DNA from: Aureispira anguillae
GTDB taxonomy: Bacteria > Bacteroidota > Bacteroidia > Chitinophagales > Saprospiraceae
NCBI RefSeq assembly: GCF_026000115.1
Contig: NZ_AP026867.1
Location: 5,805,001-5,869,000 of the forward strand
Length of the DNA stretch: 64,000 nucleotides
Direction of reading: 5' to 3'
The notes under the pieces are model-generated. The model was not told the DNA's origin. It did no database searches and saw only the letters and a program-made list of their open reading frames with translations. This document shows positions 24,856 to 34,822 of the stretch, piece after piece; the stretch's first letter is position 1, and every line of letters begins with the position of its first letter. A program made the translations under genes and the position numbers.

Positions 24856-25542
24856 CTAGACTAGTGCTACAGTTCCACCAAGAGCTTCTACTTGAGCTTT
24901 AGCCTCTTCAGAAATTTTATGTACTTCTAGAGTAAGTTTATTAGAGATAGTACCATCAGCAATAACATGGATAGAATCATCTTCTCCTACAAAGCTAAAG
25001 TGCTTACGAATAAGAGCTGCATCAATTTTATCAACATTATCTGCATCAGCAATACCTTGAAGTGTATTCAATTTGAATTGAATAAAAGCTTTACCACCAG
25101 CATCTACAATTGCTTTTTTAGCACTTGCAGAAAAACGATTAGCAGTCACTTCTAAAGCTGTTTTTAATTCGCCTCCTGCTAAAACTTTGTATACTGTGTT
25201 TGCACTACAGATACCTAGTTCAGCTAGAATAGCAGCTGTGATTTCTTTCAAATCATGTTTAGCAGCAAAGTACTCTAATTGAGACAAGTTCAAAGGAGTA
25301 TATTCAGCTGGTCTACTTGACTGATATCTACGATGCGTATTTTTGAATCCACGTTTAGGAACCAATTTTTGCAAAGGCATTTGACCACCTTCAAAATATC
25401 TCATGTTAGAATTTCCAGAACGAGATTTAGCTCCTTTGTGACCACGAGTGGCAGTACGTCCTGAACCAGCACCTACACCACGAGCAATACGCTTTTTATT
25501 TTTAACAGAACCTTTAGCAGGTTTTAAATTATTAAGTTTCAT
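24856..25542 (-). CDS. rplO: 50S ribosomal protein L15 (uL15) with duplicated C-terminal domain
   Basis: Clear uL15 N-terminus: MKLNNLKPAKGSVKNKKRIA, then GVGAGSGRTATRGHKGAKSR and QMPLQKLVPKRGF. The protein has 228 aa instead of about 145-150. The normal C-terminal L15/L18e domain (83-150, ending FSASAKKAIVDAGG) is followed by a second similar copy (156-223, ending ISEEAKAQVEALGG). The shared pattern is L..L......I.A.L.......VYKVLAGG / IHVIADG ... L.LEV. It appears to be an internal duplication, in frame and with no sign of frameshift. The first half should carry the normal ribosomal role. Confidence 0.95.
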   Translation of the reverse strand: MKLNNLKPAKGSVKNKKRIARGVGAGSGRTATRGHKGAKSRSGNSNMRYFEGGQMPLQKLVPKRGFKNTHRRYQSSRPAEYTPLNLSQLEYFAAKHDLKEITAAILAELGICSANTVYKVLAGGELKTALEVTANRFSASAKKAIVDAGGKAFIQFKLNTLQGIADADNVDKIDAALIRKHFSFVGEDDSIHVIADGTISNKLTLEVHKISEEAKAQVEALGGTVALV

Positions 25543-25620
25543 CTTATTAGAAATTATTTTATTGATAAAGAATCAATAATTATAATTATGAATAACACTT
25601 ATAGTATCAAGAAGAATAAA

Positions 25621-25800
25621 TTAAGCTTCCTCAACTTTTAACAAGTGCTTAACCTTATCAATCATACCCAAGACCTGAGGCGTTCCTTCATGCTCTACAG
25701 TTTGGTTCATTTTGCGCAAACCCAATGCAAGCATAGTTGCTTTTTGCTTTTTTGGGCGATCGATGACGCTTTTTACCTGAGTAACTTTAATTTTAGCCAT
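25621..25800 (-). CDS. rpmD: 50S ribosomal protein L30 (uL30)
   Basis: A 59-residue protein from ATG 25800 to TAA 25621. The sequence starts [20 protein letters not shown] and continues [20 protein letters not shown], the classical uL30 core, and ends HLLKVEEA. It sits between rpsE and rplO as in the spc operon. Confidence 0.97.
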   Translation of the reverse strand: MAKIKVTQVKSVIDRPKKQKATMLALGLRKMNQTVEHEGTPQVLGMIDKVKHLLKVEEA

Positions 25801-25818
25801 TTTAAATTGTATTTACGA

Positions 25819-26337
25819 TTAGCCTTCAAAAACTTTCTTCAAAGAAATACCTCTAGTTTTAGCAACGTCGATTGGAGAGCGTAATTTGCCCAAAGCATCG
25901 ATAGTCGCTTTAATTACATTGTGAGGATTTGAACTACCCAAAGATTTAGCCAATACATTGTGTACACCTGCCATTTCCAAAACAGCACGCATAGCACCAC
26001 CAGCAATTACTCCAGTACCATCAGCAGCAGGTTTGATCAATACTTTACCTGCGCCATATTTACCATGTTGAGCATGAGGGATAGTACCTTTATATACAGG
26101 TACACGAATAAGACTTTTCTTAGCATCATCAGCAGCCTTAGTGATAGCACTAGCTACCTCACGAGCTTTACCCAATCCATGCCCTACAGTTCCTTTACCA
26201 TCTCCTACTACTACGATAGCAGCAAAGCTAAACGTACGTCCACCTTTAGTTACTTTAGCTACACGGTTTAGTGCAACTAATTTTTCCTTCATTTCTGATT
26301 CGGTAGATTTTACTCTATTATTTTTTTTCTTAGCCAT
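25819..26337 (-). CDS. rpsE: 30S ribosomal protein S5 (uS5)
   Basis: Protein of the 30S body important for decoding fidelity, 172 aa. The double-stranded RNA-binding-like N-terminal domain has [20 protein letters not shown] and [18 protein letters not shown]; the C-terminal half has [20 protein letters not shown]. Length is typical. It is 11 bp downstream of rplR. Confidence 0.98.
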   Translation of the reverse strand: MAKKKNNRVKSTESEMKEKLVALNRVAKVTKGGRTFSFAAIVVVGDGKGTVGHGLGKAREVASAITKAADDAKKSLIRVPVYKGTIPHAQHGKYGAGKVLIKPAADGTGVIAGGAMRAVLEMAGVHNVLAKSLGSSNPHNVIKATIDALGKLRSPIDVAKTRGISLKKVFEG

Positions 26338-26348
26338 TTTTTTCAGAT

Positions 26349-26717
26349 TTAGAATTGTAACAATTCGTTGGTTCCATCTTCTTTGCGCTCTCCACGTGCA
26401 CCTTCAGCCAAAGCTTTGATTCGACCATGATAAATGTAGCCACTTCTATCAAAAACTACAGATGTAATTCCTGCTTCAATTGCTTTTGTTGCAAGCAAGC
26501 GACCAACCGCTTTAGCTTGATCTATTTTAGTACTACCCTCAACTTCTTTAGCAGCAGCAGCAACAATCGTTGTAGCTGTTTCATCATTGATTAGTTGAGC
26601 ATAGATGTTTTTATTGCTTCTAAAAACCGATAATCTAGGTCTAGTTGCAGTTCCAGAGATCTTTTTTCTGATTCTTCTGTGAACTCTTTTGCGACTACTT
26701 AGTGTCTTAGAACTCAT
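26349..26717 (-). CDS. rplR: 50S ribosomal protein L18 (uL18)
   Basis: 5S rRNA-binding protein, 122 aa. Recognised from [35 protein letters not shown] and the C-terminal [20 protein letters not shown]. Normal length and normal place between rplF and rpsE. Confidence 0.98.
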   Translation of the reverse strand: MSSKTLSSRKRVHRRIRKKISGTATRPRLSVFRSNKNIYAQLINDETATTIVAAAAKEVEGSTKIDQAKAVGRLLATKAIEAGITSVVFDRSGYIYHGRIKALAEGARGERKEDGTNELLQF

Positions 26718-26754
26718 GATTCTTATATATTTAAGAGAATATTATCTAACTAGT

Positions 26755-27309
26755 TTACTTAGCAGCTGTTTTACCAGCTTTTCTGCGAATTTCTTCACCT
26801 TTGAAACGGATACCTTTACCTTTGTAAGGCTCAGTTTTACGGAAAGAACGGATTTTCGCAGCAACCTGTCCAACCAATTGTTTATCAATTCCTGTTAAAA
26901 TAACAGTAGGAGCTTTACCTTTTTCAGATACCGTTTCTACTTTTACTTCCTCAGGCAAATAAAACATTACAGGATGTGAATAACCTAAAGCTAATTCCAA
27001 AAGTTGTCCAGTGTTCTTAGCACGATAACCAATACCATGTAGTTCTAATTCAATTTTGAACCCATTAGAACCCCCCTCTACCATATTAGCAATCAATTGG
27101 CGATATAAGCCATGCATTGCTTTGTGACGTTTTTGGTCGGTTGCTCTTTTTACAATAACTTGATTGCCGTCTTGCTCCAAAGAAATACCATCAGAATTGA
27201 TGTGTTGTTTCAATTCTCCCTTAGCACCTTTGATAGTAACCCAGTTATTGTCAATTTTAAATTCTACCCCAGCTGGTAGATTGATCGGAGCTCTTCCTAT
27301 TCTTGACAT
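26755..27309 (-). CDS. rplF: 50S ribosomal protein L6 (uL6)
   Basis: Protein near the factor-binding site of the 50S subunit, 184 aa. Motifs: MSRIGRAPINLPAGVEFKI, LIANMVEGGSNGFKIELELHG split over strand and loop, and the C-terminal EPYKGKGIRFKGEEIRRKAG. Length is typical. Confidence 0.98.
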   Translation of the reverse strand: MSRIGRAPINLPAGVEFKIDNNWVTIKGAKGELKQHINSDGISLEQDGNQVIVKRATDQKRHKAMHGLYRQLIANMVEGGSNGFKIELELHGIGYRAKNTGQLLELALGYSHPVMFYLPEEVKVETVSEKGKAPTVILTGIDKQLVGQVAAKIRSFRKTEPYKGKGIRFKGEEIRRKAGKTAAK

Positions 27310-27366
27310 TTTAATTATATTTTAATTATTTATGGTCTTGTTTAATTCTATCTAACTTTCTAAGTT

Positions 27367-27771
27367 CTAGTAAACATAGAATAGAACCTCACCACCTACA
27401 TTTTCTTTTCTTGCAGCTTTTTCAGTCAATACTCCTTTAGAAGTAGAAACAACAGCCGTACCCAAGCCATTGATAACACTAGGCAATTCATTTGCTTTTA
27501 CATAGTGTCTCAAACCAGGTCTAGAAACTCTTTTTAGCTTTTGAATAACAGGCTTTTTAGTTTCTTGGTTGTATTTTAATGCAATCAAGATTTGGCCTTG
27601 CTTATTTTCAGTTTCTTCAAACTTATATTTCAAAATGTAGCCTTGAGCATACAAGATCTCAGTGATACTCTTTTTTAAGTTAGATGCAGGAATTGTAACC
27701 ATACGATGTCCAGCCATCTGTGCATTACGGATACGTGTTAGGTAATCCGCAATAGGATCAGTAAGTGCCAT
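27367..27771 (-). CDS. rpsH: 30S ribosomal protein S8 (uS8)
   Basis: 16S rRNA-binding protein, 134 aa, and in many bacteria the translational repressor of the spc operon. Shown by [20 protein letters not shown] and the C-terminal [20 protein letters not shown], then [10 protein letters not shown] weak imperfect hairpin lies in the 124-bp gap to rpsN (around 27844-27870). Confidence 0.98.
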   Translation of the reverse strand: MALTDPIADYLTRIRNAQMAGHRMVTIPASNLKKSITEILYAQGYILKYKFEETENKQGQILIALKYNQETKKPVIQKLKRVSRPGLRHYVKANELPSVINGLGTAVVSTSKGVLTEKAARKENVGGEVLFYVY

Positions 27772-27895
27772 ACTTTCTGTTTTAATCGTAACTATTATCC
27801 TGGAGAGGGATTTAATTACTGATTCGATAATTAATTTTTAAAGCCCTAGCAAAGTAAATTCACTAGGCTATCTTGTTCTTATTGGTATTTTATAA

Positions 27896-28165
27896 TTACC
27901 AACTAGCTTTTGTAATTCCAGGAATAAGCCCTTTAAGAGCCATTTCTCTAAAAGTTACACGAGAAATACCAAACTGGCGCATGTATCCTTTAGGACGACC
28001 AGTCAATTGGCAACGGTTATGCAAACGAACTTTAGAAGAATTTTTTGGAAGTTTATCCAATGCTTCATAGTCACCTTTTGCTTTCAACTCCGCACGCAAT
28101 TTTGCATACTTAGCTACCATTTTTTCTCTTTTTCTCTCTCTTGCTATTACTGCTTTTCTAGCCAT
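27896..28165 (-). CDS. rpsN: 30S ribosomal protein S14 (uS14), zinc-free form
   Basis: 89-residue uS14 with the long, zinc-independent form: it lacks the C-x2-C pairs of the short type. Recognised from [20 protein letters not shown] and the C-terminal [20 protein letters not shown] plus [14 protein letters not shown]. It lies 5 bp from rplE. Confidence 0.98.
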   Translation of the reverse strand: MARKAVIARERKREKMVAKYAKLRAELKAKGDYEALDKLPKNSSKVRLHNRCQLTGRPKGYMRQFGISRVTFREMALKGLIPGITKASW

Positions 28166-28170
28166 TTTTA

Positions 28171-28722
28171 TTATTGGTTTTTGAAAGGTAAACCTAAAAG
28201 TTTCAATAGTTCTAGTGCTTCCTCGTCTGTGTTGGCAGTCGTTACAAAAGTAATATCCATACCAGTAATACGTGGAATTTTGTCCAAGTCAATTTCAGGG
28301 AAAATGATTTGTTCAGTAACGCCCATAGTATAGTTACCTCTACCATCAAAGCTTTTGTCATTGATGCCTCTGAAGTCACGTACACGAGGAAGTGCAATAG
28401 AGATTAATTTGTACAAGAATTCATACATTTGATTGTTGCGTAGAGTTACTCTAGCACCAATTGGCATACCTTCTCTAAGTTTAAAGTTAGATACAGATTT
28501 TTTTGCCACAGTCTTTACAGCCTTCTGACCAGCGATAATTGTCATTTCATTGACCGCATTATCAACAAGTTTTTTGTCAGAAGTAGCCAACCCAACACCT
28601 TGAGAAAGGCAAATTTTGGTTAGCTTAGGTACTTGCATTACAGATTTGTATTGAAATTTCTCCATTAGTTGAGAAACCACTTCTTCTCTGTATTTAGTTT
28701 TTAATGTTGGTTGATGCTCCAT
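28171..28722 (-). CDS. rplE: 50S ribosomal protein L5 (uL5)
   Basis: 5S rRNA-binding protein at the central protuberance, 183 aa. Motifs: [37 protein letters not shown] and the C-terminal [20 protein letters not shown]. Two bases separate it from rplX, suggesting coupled translation. Confidence 0.98.
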   Translation of the reverse strand: MEHQPTLKTKYREEVVSQLMEKFQYKSVMQVPKLTKICLSQGVGLATSDKKLVDNAVNEMTIIAGQKAVKTVAKKSVSNFKLREGMPIGARVTLRNNQMYEFLYKLISIALPRVRDFRGINDKSFDGRGNYTMGVTEQIIFPEIDLDKIPRITGMDITFVTTANTDEEALELLKLLGLPFKNQ

Positions 28723-28724
28723 TA

Positions 28725-29054
28725 CTAAATTACCTCTTGTGTTTTCTTAGATACTCGAACTAGTTTACCGTTCTCGTTTCTAGTTCTTTTAATACGGCTA
28801 GCCTCACCATTCGCATCTACTAACATAAGATTAGAAATGTGGATAGGAGCCTCTTTTTCAACGATTCCACCAGGTTGTTCAGCAGAAGGACGAACATGAC
28901 GTTTAACCATGTTTACACCTTTTACGATAGCTCTGTAATCTTCCAAGAAGACTACTTCTACAACACCAGTATCACCTTTGCTATCACCAGAAAGCACAAC
29001 AACAGTGTCTCCCTTTCTGATCTGGCATTTGATTTTTTTATTTGATTTCTTCAT
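28725..29054 (-). CDS. rplX: 50S ribosomal protein L24 (uL24)
   Basis: KOW-domain assembly initiator of the 50S subunit, 109 aa. Motifs: [20 protein letters not shown] and [20 protein letters not shown], then [20 protein letters not shown]. It begins 6 bp after rplN. Confidence 0.98.
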   Translation of the reverse strand: MKKSNKKIKCQIRKGDTVVVLSGDSKGDTGVVEVVFLEDYRAIVKGVNMVKRHVRPSAEQPGGIVEKEAPIHISNLMLVDANGEASRIKRTRNENGKLVRVSKKTQEVI

Positions 29055-29060
29055 GACTAT

Positions 29061-29426
29061 TTATAGTACTTCAGGTGCCAATGAAACAATTCTCATAAAA
29101 TCACGATCACGAAGTTCACGAGCTACAGGTCCAAAGATACGGGTACCACGTGGTTCTTCACTAGCAGATAACAATACAACAGCATTGTCATCAAAACGGA
29201 TATAAGATCCATCTTTTCTGCGGATTTCTTTTTTGGTTCTAACAATTACTGCTTTAGAAACAGTACCTTTTTTTAGACCACCAGGAGCAGCGTCTTTGAC
29301 AGTTACTACGATGATATCCCCGATTGAGGCATAACGTCTTTTAGAACCGCCCAAAACCTTAATACAAAGAACCTCTTTGGCACCTGTATTATCAGCTACT
29401 TTTAGTCTGCTTTCTTGTTGTATCAT
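29061..29426 (-). CDS. rplN: 50S ribosomal protein L14 (uL14)
   Basis: Intersubunit-bridge protein, 121 aa. Recognised by [20 protein letters not shown], then [20 protein letters not shown] and the C-terminal [20 protein letters not shown]. It is the best conserved small protein of the cluster and of normal length. Confidence 0.98.
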   Translation of the reverse strand: MIQQESRLKVADNTGAKEVLCIKVLGGSKRRYASIGDIIVVTVKDAAPGGLKKGTVSKAVIVRTKKEIRRKDGSYIRFDDNAVVLLSASEEPRGTRIFGPVARELRDRDFMRIVSLAPEVL

Positions 29427-29436
29427 GACTTATTAT

Positions 29437-29700
29437 CTATTTCGCACGTTCTATAATTTCAACTAATCTCCAGCGTTTGCGTTTGCTCAAAGGACGTGTC
29501 TCCATGATGCGTACAGTATCACCGATATTACAGCCATTTTCTTCATCGTGCGCCAAGTACTTTTTAGACTTCTTCACGGTTTTGCTGTAGATAGGGTGTT
29601 TTACACGACGCTCAACAGAAACGGAAATACTCTTGTCCATTTTGTTGCTGGTCACAATTCCAACACGCTGTTTACGTAAGTTTCTTTTATTTTCTTCCAT
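29437..29700 (-). CDS. rpsQ: 30S ribosomal protein S17 (uS17)
   Basis: OB-fold 16S rRNA-binding protein, 87 aa. Shown by [40 protein letters not shown] and [20 protein letters not shown]. Normal place between rpmC and rplN. Confidence 0.98.
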   Translation of the reverse strand: MEENKRNLRKQRVGIVTSNKMDKSISVSVERRVKHPIYSKTVKKSKKYLAHDEENGCNIGDTVRIMETRPLSKRKRWRLVEIIERAK

Positions 29701-29717
29701 TGCGGAATTTATTTAAA

Positions 29718-29972
29718 TTACTTTTTAATCTTTTTTGCTAATCTTCTTCTAGCCTGAATCTTGTCTCTTTTTTGAGTAGAATCAACTAGTTCTTTGGCTC
29801 TAATTTCAGTTTTGATGCGAGCAATATTGCGTCTTACTGATTTAATTTCAGCAGTGTTTTCTAAGCTAGAAACTGCATTATTAAATTTTAAAGAGTAATA
29901 ATGCTTTTGAGTGTTTTCTAACTCTTCATTCAACTCCTGAACACTTAAGCCTTTTAATTCTAATTTAGCCAT
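29718..29972 (-). CDS. rpmC: 50S ribosomal protein L29 (uL29)
   Basis: Two-helix protein at the peptide exit, 84 aa rather than the more usual 60-70. The core is ELKGLSVQELNEELENTQKH through NIARIKTEIRAKEL. The extra C-terminal part (QKRDKIQARRRLAKKIKK) is strongly basic. It overlaps nothing and is 23 bp from rplP. Confidence 0.96.
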   Translation of the reverse strand: MAKLELKGLSVQELNEELENTQKHYYSLKFNNAVSSLENTAEIKSVRRNIARIKTEIRAKELVDSTQKRDKIQARRRLAKKIKK

Positions 29973-29995
29973 TTCCTATTTCAGTTTAAGCGTTA

Positions 29996-30415
29996 TTATT
30001 CTGCGTAGTCGTTACGAACTACAAATTTAGTTGGCACTGCAAGTTTTTGAGCGGCTAGACGAAGTGCTTCTTCTGCTACAGATTGTGGCACACCATCTAA
30101 TTCAAACATAATTCTTCCAGGTCTAATAACAGCTACATAGTGAGACAAAGCACCTTTACCTTTACCCATACGAACTTCCGCAGGCTTCTTGGTAACTGGT
30201 TTGTCAGGAAAAATGCGAATCCACACTTTACCTTCACGTTTCATGTAGCGAGTCATAGCAATACGAGCAGCTTCTATCTGGCGGCTAGTTATCCAAGCAC
30301 CCTCTAAGGCTTTTAGACCAAAAGAGCCAAAAGCGATCTTAGAGCCTCTGTGAGCAAGACCTCTATTGCGACCTTTTTGCTGCTTGCGGTATTTTGTTTT
30401 TTTTGGCTGTAACAT
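29996..30415 (-). CDS. rplP: 50S ribosomal protein L16 (uL16)
   Basis: Protein near the peptidyl-transferase centre and A-site tRNA, 139 aa. Motifs: [40 protein letters not shown] and [21 protein letters not shown] 125-bp gap, with a promoter-like site, separates it from rpsC. Confidence 0.98.
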   Translation of the reverse strand: MLQPKKTKYRKQQKGRNRGLAHRGSKIAFGSFGLKALEGAWITSRQIEAARIAMTRYMKREGKVWIRIFPDKPVTKKPAEVRMGKGKGALSHYVAVIRPGRIMFELDGVPQSVAEEALRLAAQKLAVPTKFVVRNDYAE

Positions 30416-30496
30416 CTCTCTACAATTGATTAATTTCCATTAATTTTCGTCGCAATGATTTCTATAGGTCTGATAAGCAGACAGTCAAAGCGAGTG

Positions 30497-30504
30497 CAAA
30501 AATA
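30497..30504 (-). promoter_or_regulatory. Possible internal promoter before rplP
   Basis: On the minus strand TATTTTTG is followed by CACTCGC, the TAnnTTTGCA-type sequence that also occurs at the rpsL, tRNA-Asn and prfC promoters in this window. It lies 82 nt before the rplP ATG in the largest gap of the S10 section. A matching -33 element is not obvious. Confidence 0.45.
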
Positions 30505-30540
30505 TAAAAAACTTTTAGAAAGTTTAAATATTTAATGCTT

Positions 30541-31266
30541 TTATTTTCTTCTTCTACGATCGTTGTTTCTTCTACGATTGTTATCTCTACCTTGGTTTCC
30601 TTTGCGATCACGCTTAGCAGGAGTCGGGAACAAGTCTACTTTGTCAAAGATTTCTCCACGACACAACCATACTTTGATACCGATTTTACCATAAACCGTA
30701 AGTGCTTCAACAATAGCATAATCAACATCTGCACGGAAAGTATGCAAAGGACTTCTACCTTCTTTATACTCTTCAGAACGAGCCATCTCTGCTCCATTCA
30801 AACGTCCAGACAAACGCACTTTGATACCTTCAGCACCAGCACGCATAGTCGATTGAATAGCCATTTTGGTAGCTTTACGATAATTGATACGCGCCTCAAC
30901 TTGTTTAGCAATTGTTTCGCCTACGATTTGAGCACTCAACTCAGGCTTACGAATTTCAACAATATTGATTTGAACATCTGTACTCGTCAATTGCTTAAGC
31001 TCTTCACGAATTCTATCTACTTCTTGACCACCTTTACCAATGATGATACCTGGACGAGAAGTGTGGATAGTAACAGTGATACGTTTCAAAGTACGCTCAA
31101 TAACAATACGAGCAATACCACCTTTGTCAACACGTACTTTTAGGTAGCGACGGATTTTTTCGTCTCCAACAACATTGTCAGCAAATGATTTACCACCGAA
31201 CCAGTTAGAATCCCATCCACGGATGATTCCTAAACGATTACCTATAGGATTTGTCTTTTGTCCCAT
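30541..31266 (-). CDS. rpsC: 30S ribosomal protein S3 (uS3)
   Basis: mRNA-entry protein of the 30S head, 241 aa, with the KH domain (about 62-90: [20 protein letters not shown]) and the C-terminal domain ([20 protein letters not shown]). After the normal end there is a basic Arg/Asn/Asp tail ([16 protein letters not shown]) of about 25 residues. Confidence 0.98.
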   Translation of the reverse strand: MGQKTNPIGNRLGIIRGWDSNWFGGKSFADNVVGDEKIRRYLKVRVDKGGIARIVIERTLKRITVTIHTSRPGIIIGKGGQEVDRIREELKQLTSTDVQINIVEIRKPELSAQIVGETIAKQVEARINYRKATKMAIQSTMRAGAEGIKVRLSGRLNGAEMARSEEYKEGRSPLHTFRADVDYAIVEALTVYGKIGIKVWLCRGEIFDKVDLFPTPAKRDRKGNQGRDNNRRRNNDRRRRK

Positions 31267-31295
31267 AATATTTAATTAGTGTTATACTTCTTTTA

Positions 31296-31721
31296 TTATT
31301 CGGTTTCTTCTATTTCTTCGAAAGCTACTTCGTCATTACTAACTTCACGAATTTCCAATGTTTTTGTATTGGTCACTTGAAGTGTTACATGGCAAAAATG
31401 CTTACGAATACGATGTGCACGACCATGAGGTGCTGGACGAAAACGTTTTAATTGCGATCCTTGGTCTACCCAAATAGCAGAAACTACCAAATTATAATCA
31501 TCTGCTTCTTCTTCTGTCAAAACACTCCAGTTAGCGATAGCAGAAGTCAATAGTTTATCCAACCATCTAGCAGCTTCTTTCTTAGTAAATTTAAGAATCC
31601 CTAGCGCTTTTTCTACTTCTACCCCACGAATGATATCAGCAACCAAACGCATTTTTCGAGCAGACATTTGGCAGTTTTTTATTTTCGCAACAGCCGTTAC
31701 AAACTCTTGATTTTGTTCCAT
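31296..31721 (-). CDS. rplV: 50S ribosomal protein L22 (uL22)
   Basis: Lines the nascent-peptide tunnel, 141 aa. Recognised from KNCQMSARKMRLVADIIRGV and the tunnel loop QGSQLKRFRPAPHGRAHRIR. It ends with an acidic tail (NDEVAFEEIEETE) of about 20 residues beyond the usual end. Confidence 0.98.
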   Translation of the reverse strand: MEQNQEFVTAVAKIKNCQMSARKMRLVADIIRGVEVEKALGILKFTKKEAARWLDKLLTSAIANWSVLTEEEADDYNLVVSAIWVDQGSQLKRFRPAPHGRAHRIRKHFCHVTLQVTNTKTLEIREVSNDEVAFEEIEETE

Positions 31722-31752
31722 AACTTTTATTTGAACTTTGCTATTGTATTAA

Positions 31753-32022
31753 TTATTTCTTTTTATTCCCACCATGTCCTCTGTAAGTACGAGTTGGAGA
31801 AAACTCACCGAGTTTGTGCCCAACCATATTTTCAGTAACAAATACAGGAACAAAAGTTTTACCATTATGAACAGCAATTGTTTCTCCTACCATAAATGGA
31901 ATAATCATTGAAGAACGAGACCATGTCTTAATTACTGTTTTCTTTCTTGATTCTTTGGCCTTAGCTACTTTTGATAAGAGCTTGTGGTAAATATAAGGCC
32001 CCTTTTTTAATGAGCGTGCCAT
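31753..32022 (-). CDS. rpsS: 30S ribosomal protein S19 (uS19)
   Basis: Head protein of the 30S subunit, 89 aa. Shown by [40 protein letters not shown] and [13 protein letters not shown]. The ATG directly follows the rplB stop codon, so the two genes are translationally coupled. Confidence 0.98.
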   Translation of the reverse strand: MARSLKKGPYIYHKLLSKVAKAKESRKKTVIKTWSRSSMIIPFMVGETIAVHNGKTFVPVFVTENMVGHKLGEFSPTRTYRGHGGNKKK

Positions 32023-32853
32023 CTATTTTTTGTTTTTTCTTCTTGTAACAATAAACTTATTAGAGTACTTCTTAGGCTTTCTGGTTTTTTGTCCTTTAGA
32101 CATAATACCCGTACGAGAACGAGGATGTCCTCCAGAAGCTCTACCTTCACCACCACCCATCGGGTGATCAACAGGGTTCATAGCTACACCACGAACTCTA
32201 GGACGGCGTCCTAACCAACGGCTACGACCAGCTTTACCAAGTACTTCTAAACCATGATCTTTGTTAGATACCTCTCCAACAGTTGCTCTACAAGTAGCCA
32301 AAACCAAACGAGTTTCACTAGAAGGTAATTTGATCAATACATATTTACCATCTTTACCCGCTAATTCAGCACTAGCACCAGCACTTCTTACCAAAACAGC
32401 TCCTTTATTAGGGCGAGTTTCAATAGCATGGATTTTAGTACCGATAGGCATTTCGCCCAATGGCATACAGTTACCCAAATCAGGCGCTATACCTGTTCCA
32501 GATACAATTACATCTCCTACTTGCAATTTGTTAGGAGCAACAATATAACGTTTCTCACCATCTGCATATACCAAAAGAGCAATAAATGCAGTACGGTTAG
32601 GATCATACTCTATACTTTTAACAGTTGCAGGAACACCATCTTTATTACGTTTGAAATCAATCACACGATAACGACGTTTGTGTCCTCCACCTCTATTACG
32701 TACTGTTCTGTGTCCTTCGTTGTTTCTACCTCCTGACTTTTTCATCTTGGCCAACAAGCTCTTTTCAGGCTTGTCAGTAGTCAACTCAACAAAGCTATTT
32801 GCTACGCGAGTTCTCGTACCAGGAGTAATCGGATTAAACTTTTTAACTGGCAT
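32023..32853 (-). CDS. rplB: 50S ribosomal protein L2 (uL2)
   Basis: Primary 23S rRNA-binding protein needed for subunit joining and peptidyl transfer, 276 aa, normal length. Motifs: [20 protein letters not shown], the [20 protein letters not shown] region and the catalytic-site loop [20 protein letters not shown]. Confidence 0.98.
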   Translation of the reverse strand: MPVKKFNPITPGTRTRVANSFVELTTDKPEKSLLAKMKKSGGRNNEGHRTVRNRGGGHKRRYRVIDFKRNKDGVPATVKSIEYDPNRTAFIALLVYADGEKRYIVAPNKLQVGDVIVSGTGIAPDLGNCMPLGEMPIGTKIHAIETRPNKGAVLVRSAGASAELAGKDGKYVLIKLPSSETRLVLATCRATVGEVSNKDHGLEVLGKAGRSRWLGRRPRVRGVAMNPVDHPMGGGEGRASGGHPRSRTGIMSKGQKTRKPKKYSNKFIVTRRKNKK

Positions 32854-32936
32854 TGTTATTTACGAATTTATCAGTTCCGCGACTATAGTTATTAAATATT
32901 TTTCATTCACAAGGGGAATTTCACCCCCAATATATC

Positions 32937-33287
32937 TTAAGCATTAGCTTCTTCTTCGTCTTCAAGAAGTTCTATATCATCATAGTCTCCTTCACCATAA
33001 AACCCTTCGATGAACTCTCCTTCAGCAACGGTAACAACTGCTTTTTTGATAGGAGAAGTACGACCTTTGGTATGACGACCTTTAACTACTCTTGCTTTTG
33101 CTTTGCCTGGACGGATAGAAGTATTAACAGCTTCAACTGTAACACCAAACTGTTCTTCAACAGCTTTTTTAATTTCTATTTTGTTGGCTCCTTTCAACAC
33201 CTCAAATGTATATTGATTTAGAAGTGGGTTCTCAGCCAACGCTGTAGTTTTTTCCGTAATAATTGGCCTAATTATGATATTTTTCAT
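32937..33287 (-). CDS. rplW: 50S ribosomal protein L23 (uL23) with acidic tail
   Basis: Protein at the tunnel exit that docks trigger factor and SRP, 116 aa. The core is IIRPIITEKTTALAENPLL through VNTSIRPGKAKARVVKGRHT, and a normal bacterial uL23 would end near residue 95-100. Here an acidic extension follows (EGDYDDIELLEDEEEANA). Its exposure at the exit site is inferred. Confidence 0.97.
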   Translation of the reverse strand: MKNIIIRPIITEKTTALAENPLLNQYTFEVLKGANKIEIKKAVEEQFGVTVEAVNTSIRPGKAKARVVKGRHTKGRTSPIKKAVVTVAEGEFIEGFYGEGDYDDIELLEDEEEANA

Positions 33288-33325
33288 AGCCTTTTATCTC
33301 AATTTAAATTTTTCTAGAAAAGCAA

Positions 33326-34153
33326 TTATGAAAGCATAGCAGCTAGGCGGCTAACAGCAGACTCAGAAACCACCAAACAATTTGCATTCAAAATTTGATA
33401 AACATTTAGTGTTTTAGCATCAGCAACATTCGCTTTTTGTAGGTTGCGGCTAGACAATACAATATTGTCATAAGCTTTCTCTACTTTGTCCATGTGTGCA
33501 TCCAAAGAAGCCTCATAAGCTGCTTTATCTTCTTTGTATTGCTTCAAATCACTAGAGTAAGTTTTCATAGCATCAGCAAAAGCTGCTCTTTTCTTAGCAC
33601 CTCTAGGCTTAGCTGGCAAACTTGGTTTTGCAGGAGCAACCAATGCTTCAGGAGCATCTACGATCAACAAACTTTTTGTGTCAGCCAAATTGCTATCGCC
33701 AACTTTTAGGCTGTTTAGCAAACTAATATAAGATTTAGTTTTAGCTGCTTCAAAAGTAAAGTCTTCTACTACGATAATCGATCCTTCTTGTGCTTTTGCA
33801 GAAAGAGCAGATTTACGAGCAAGTTGCTTAACCTTTTTGTTCAACTGAATACCGTAGTTTCTTGGTTGAGGACCAAATACACGTCCACCACCACGGAACA
33901 AAGGGTTTTTCAAGCTACCTGCACGAGCAGTACCTGTTCCCTTTTGTCTTTTGATTTTTTTAGTTGAGCCTTTAATCTCAGAACGATTCTTTGACTTGTG
34001 AGTCCCTTGGCGTTGCGCAGCCAAATATTGCTTAACAGCAAGATAGACAACATGGTCATGTTTTTCGTTCAACTCAAGCCCAAAAACATTATCGGGCAAT
34101 TCAACCTCTCTACCGAGGTTTTCACCTTTGATATTATATACTTCTAATTTCAT
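33326..34153 (-). CDS. rplD: 50S ribosomal protein L4 (uL4) with internal insertion
   Basis: uL4 lines the peptide tunnel and often represses its own operon. The conserved tunnel loop is clear ([20 protein letters not shown], then [13 protein letters not shown]), and the end matches the family ([20 protein letters not shown], then [17 protein letters not shown]). The length is 275 aa rather than about 205-210. An insertion of about 60 residues (roughly 168-226), Pro/Lys/Ala-rich then helical ([20 protein letters not shown]...), interrupts the Rossmann-like part after SLLIVDAPE. Confidence 0.96.
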   Translation of the reverse strand: MKLEVYNIKGENLGREVELPDNVFGLELNEKHDHVVYLAVKQYLAAQRQGTHKSKNRSEIKGSTKKIKRQKGTGTARAGSLKNPLFRGGGRVFGPQPRNYGIQLNKKVKQLARKSALSAKAQEGSIIVVEDFTFEAAKTKSYISLLNSLKVGDSNLADTKSLLIVDAPEALVAPAKPSLPAKPRGAKKRAAFADAMKTYSSDLKQYKEDKAAYEASLDAHMDKVEKAYDNIVLSSRNLQKANVADAKTLNVYQILNANCLVVSESAVSRLAAMLS

Positions 34154-34155
34154 GA

Positions 34156-34776
34156 CTATTTCTTCACAATTACAAAAGAGCCCTTATGACCAGGAATCGC
34201 TCCTTTTATTAGCAATAAATTTTTCTCAGCAAAAATTTTCATTACCTCCAAACCGATAGTAGTTACTTTATCACCACCTGTACGGCCTGCCATTTTCATC
34301 CCCTTAAATACTTTTGCTGGGTAAGATGCTGCACCAATAGATCCAGGAGCACGACCACGGTTATGCTGACCATGAGTAGCTTGTCCAACACCACCAAATC
34401 CATGACGTTTAACAACCCCTTGAAATCCTTTACCTTTAGAGGTACCAGTTACTTCCACTAAATCGCCTTCAACAAATACATCTGCAATTGTTACAGACTC
34501 ACCAATAGCAGCAGTCAAAGCGCTATCACGGAATTCAGCCACTTTCAATTTAGGAGTAGTATTTGCTTTTGCAAAATGCCCCTTCATTGGGTTAGTTGTG
34601 CTTTTTGTTTTACGCTCTCCATATCCTAATTGGATTGCATCATAACCGTCTGTTTCTTGTGTTTTCACTTGAGTTACCACACAAGGTCCAACCTCAACAA
34701 CAGTACAGGCTATATTATCACCAGCTTCTGTAAAAATGCTGGTCATACCTATTTTTTTTCCTATTAAACCTTCCAC
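34156..34776 (-). CDS. rplC: 50S ribosomal protein L3 (uL3)
   Basis: Early-assembly 23S rRNA-binding protein, 206 aa. Shown by [40 protein letters not shown] and the tip loop with [20 protein letters not shown]. Two bases separate it from rplD. Confidence 0.98.
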   Translation of the reverse strand: MEGLIGKKIGMTSIFTEAGDNIACTVVEVGPCVVTQVKTQETDGYDAIQLGYGERKTKSTTNPMKGHFAKANTTPKLKVAEFRDSALTAAIGESVTIADVFVEGDLVEVTGTSKGKGFQGVVKRHGFGGVGQATHGQHNRGRAPGSIGAASYPAKVFKGMKMAGRTGGDKVTTIGLEVMKIFAEKNLLLIKGAIPGHKGSFVIVKK

Positions 34777-34822
34777 TTTATTCTTTTTTTAAGAATTGTA
34801 GTAAAATCTACAAATGAACAAA

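Noticed and set aside
27844-27870. Fourth intra-operon hairpin, between rpsN and rpsH
   Set aside because: AGCCCTAG / CTAGGCT pairs only with a bulge and a short stem; not comparable with the three perfect hairpins.
30535-31143. Rightward 202-codon open frame antisense to rpsC
   Set aside because: It lies entirely on the opposite strand of a certain ribosomal gene; Ser/Thr-rich composition is typical of an antisense shadow.
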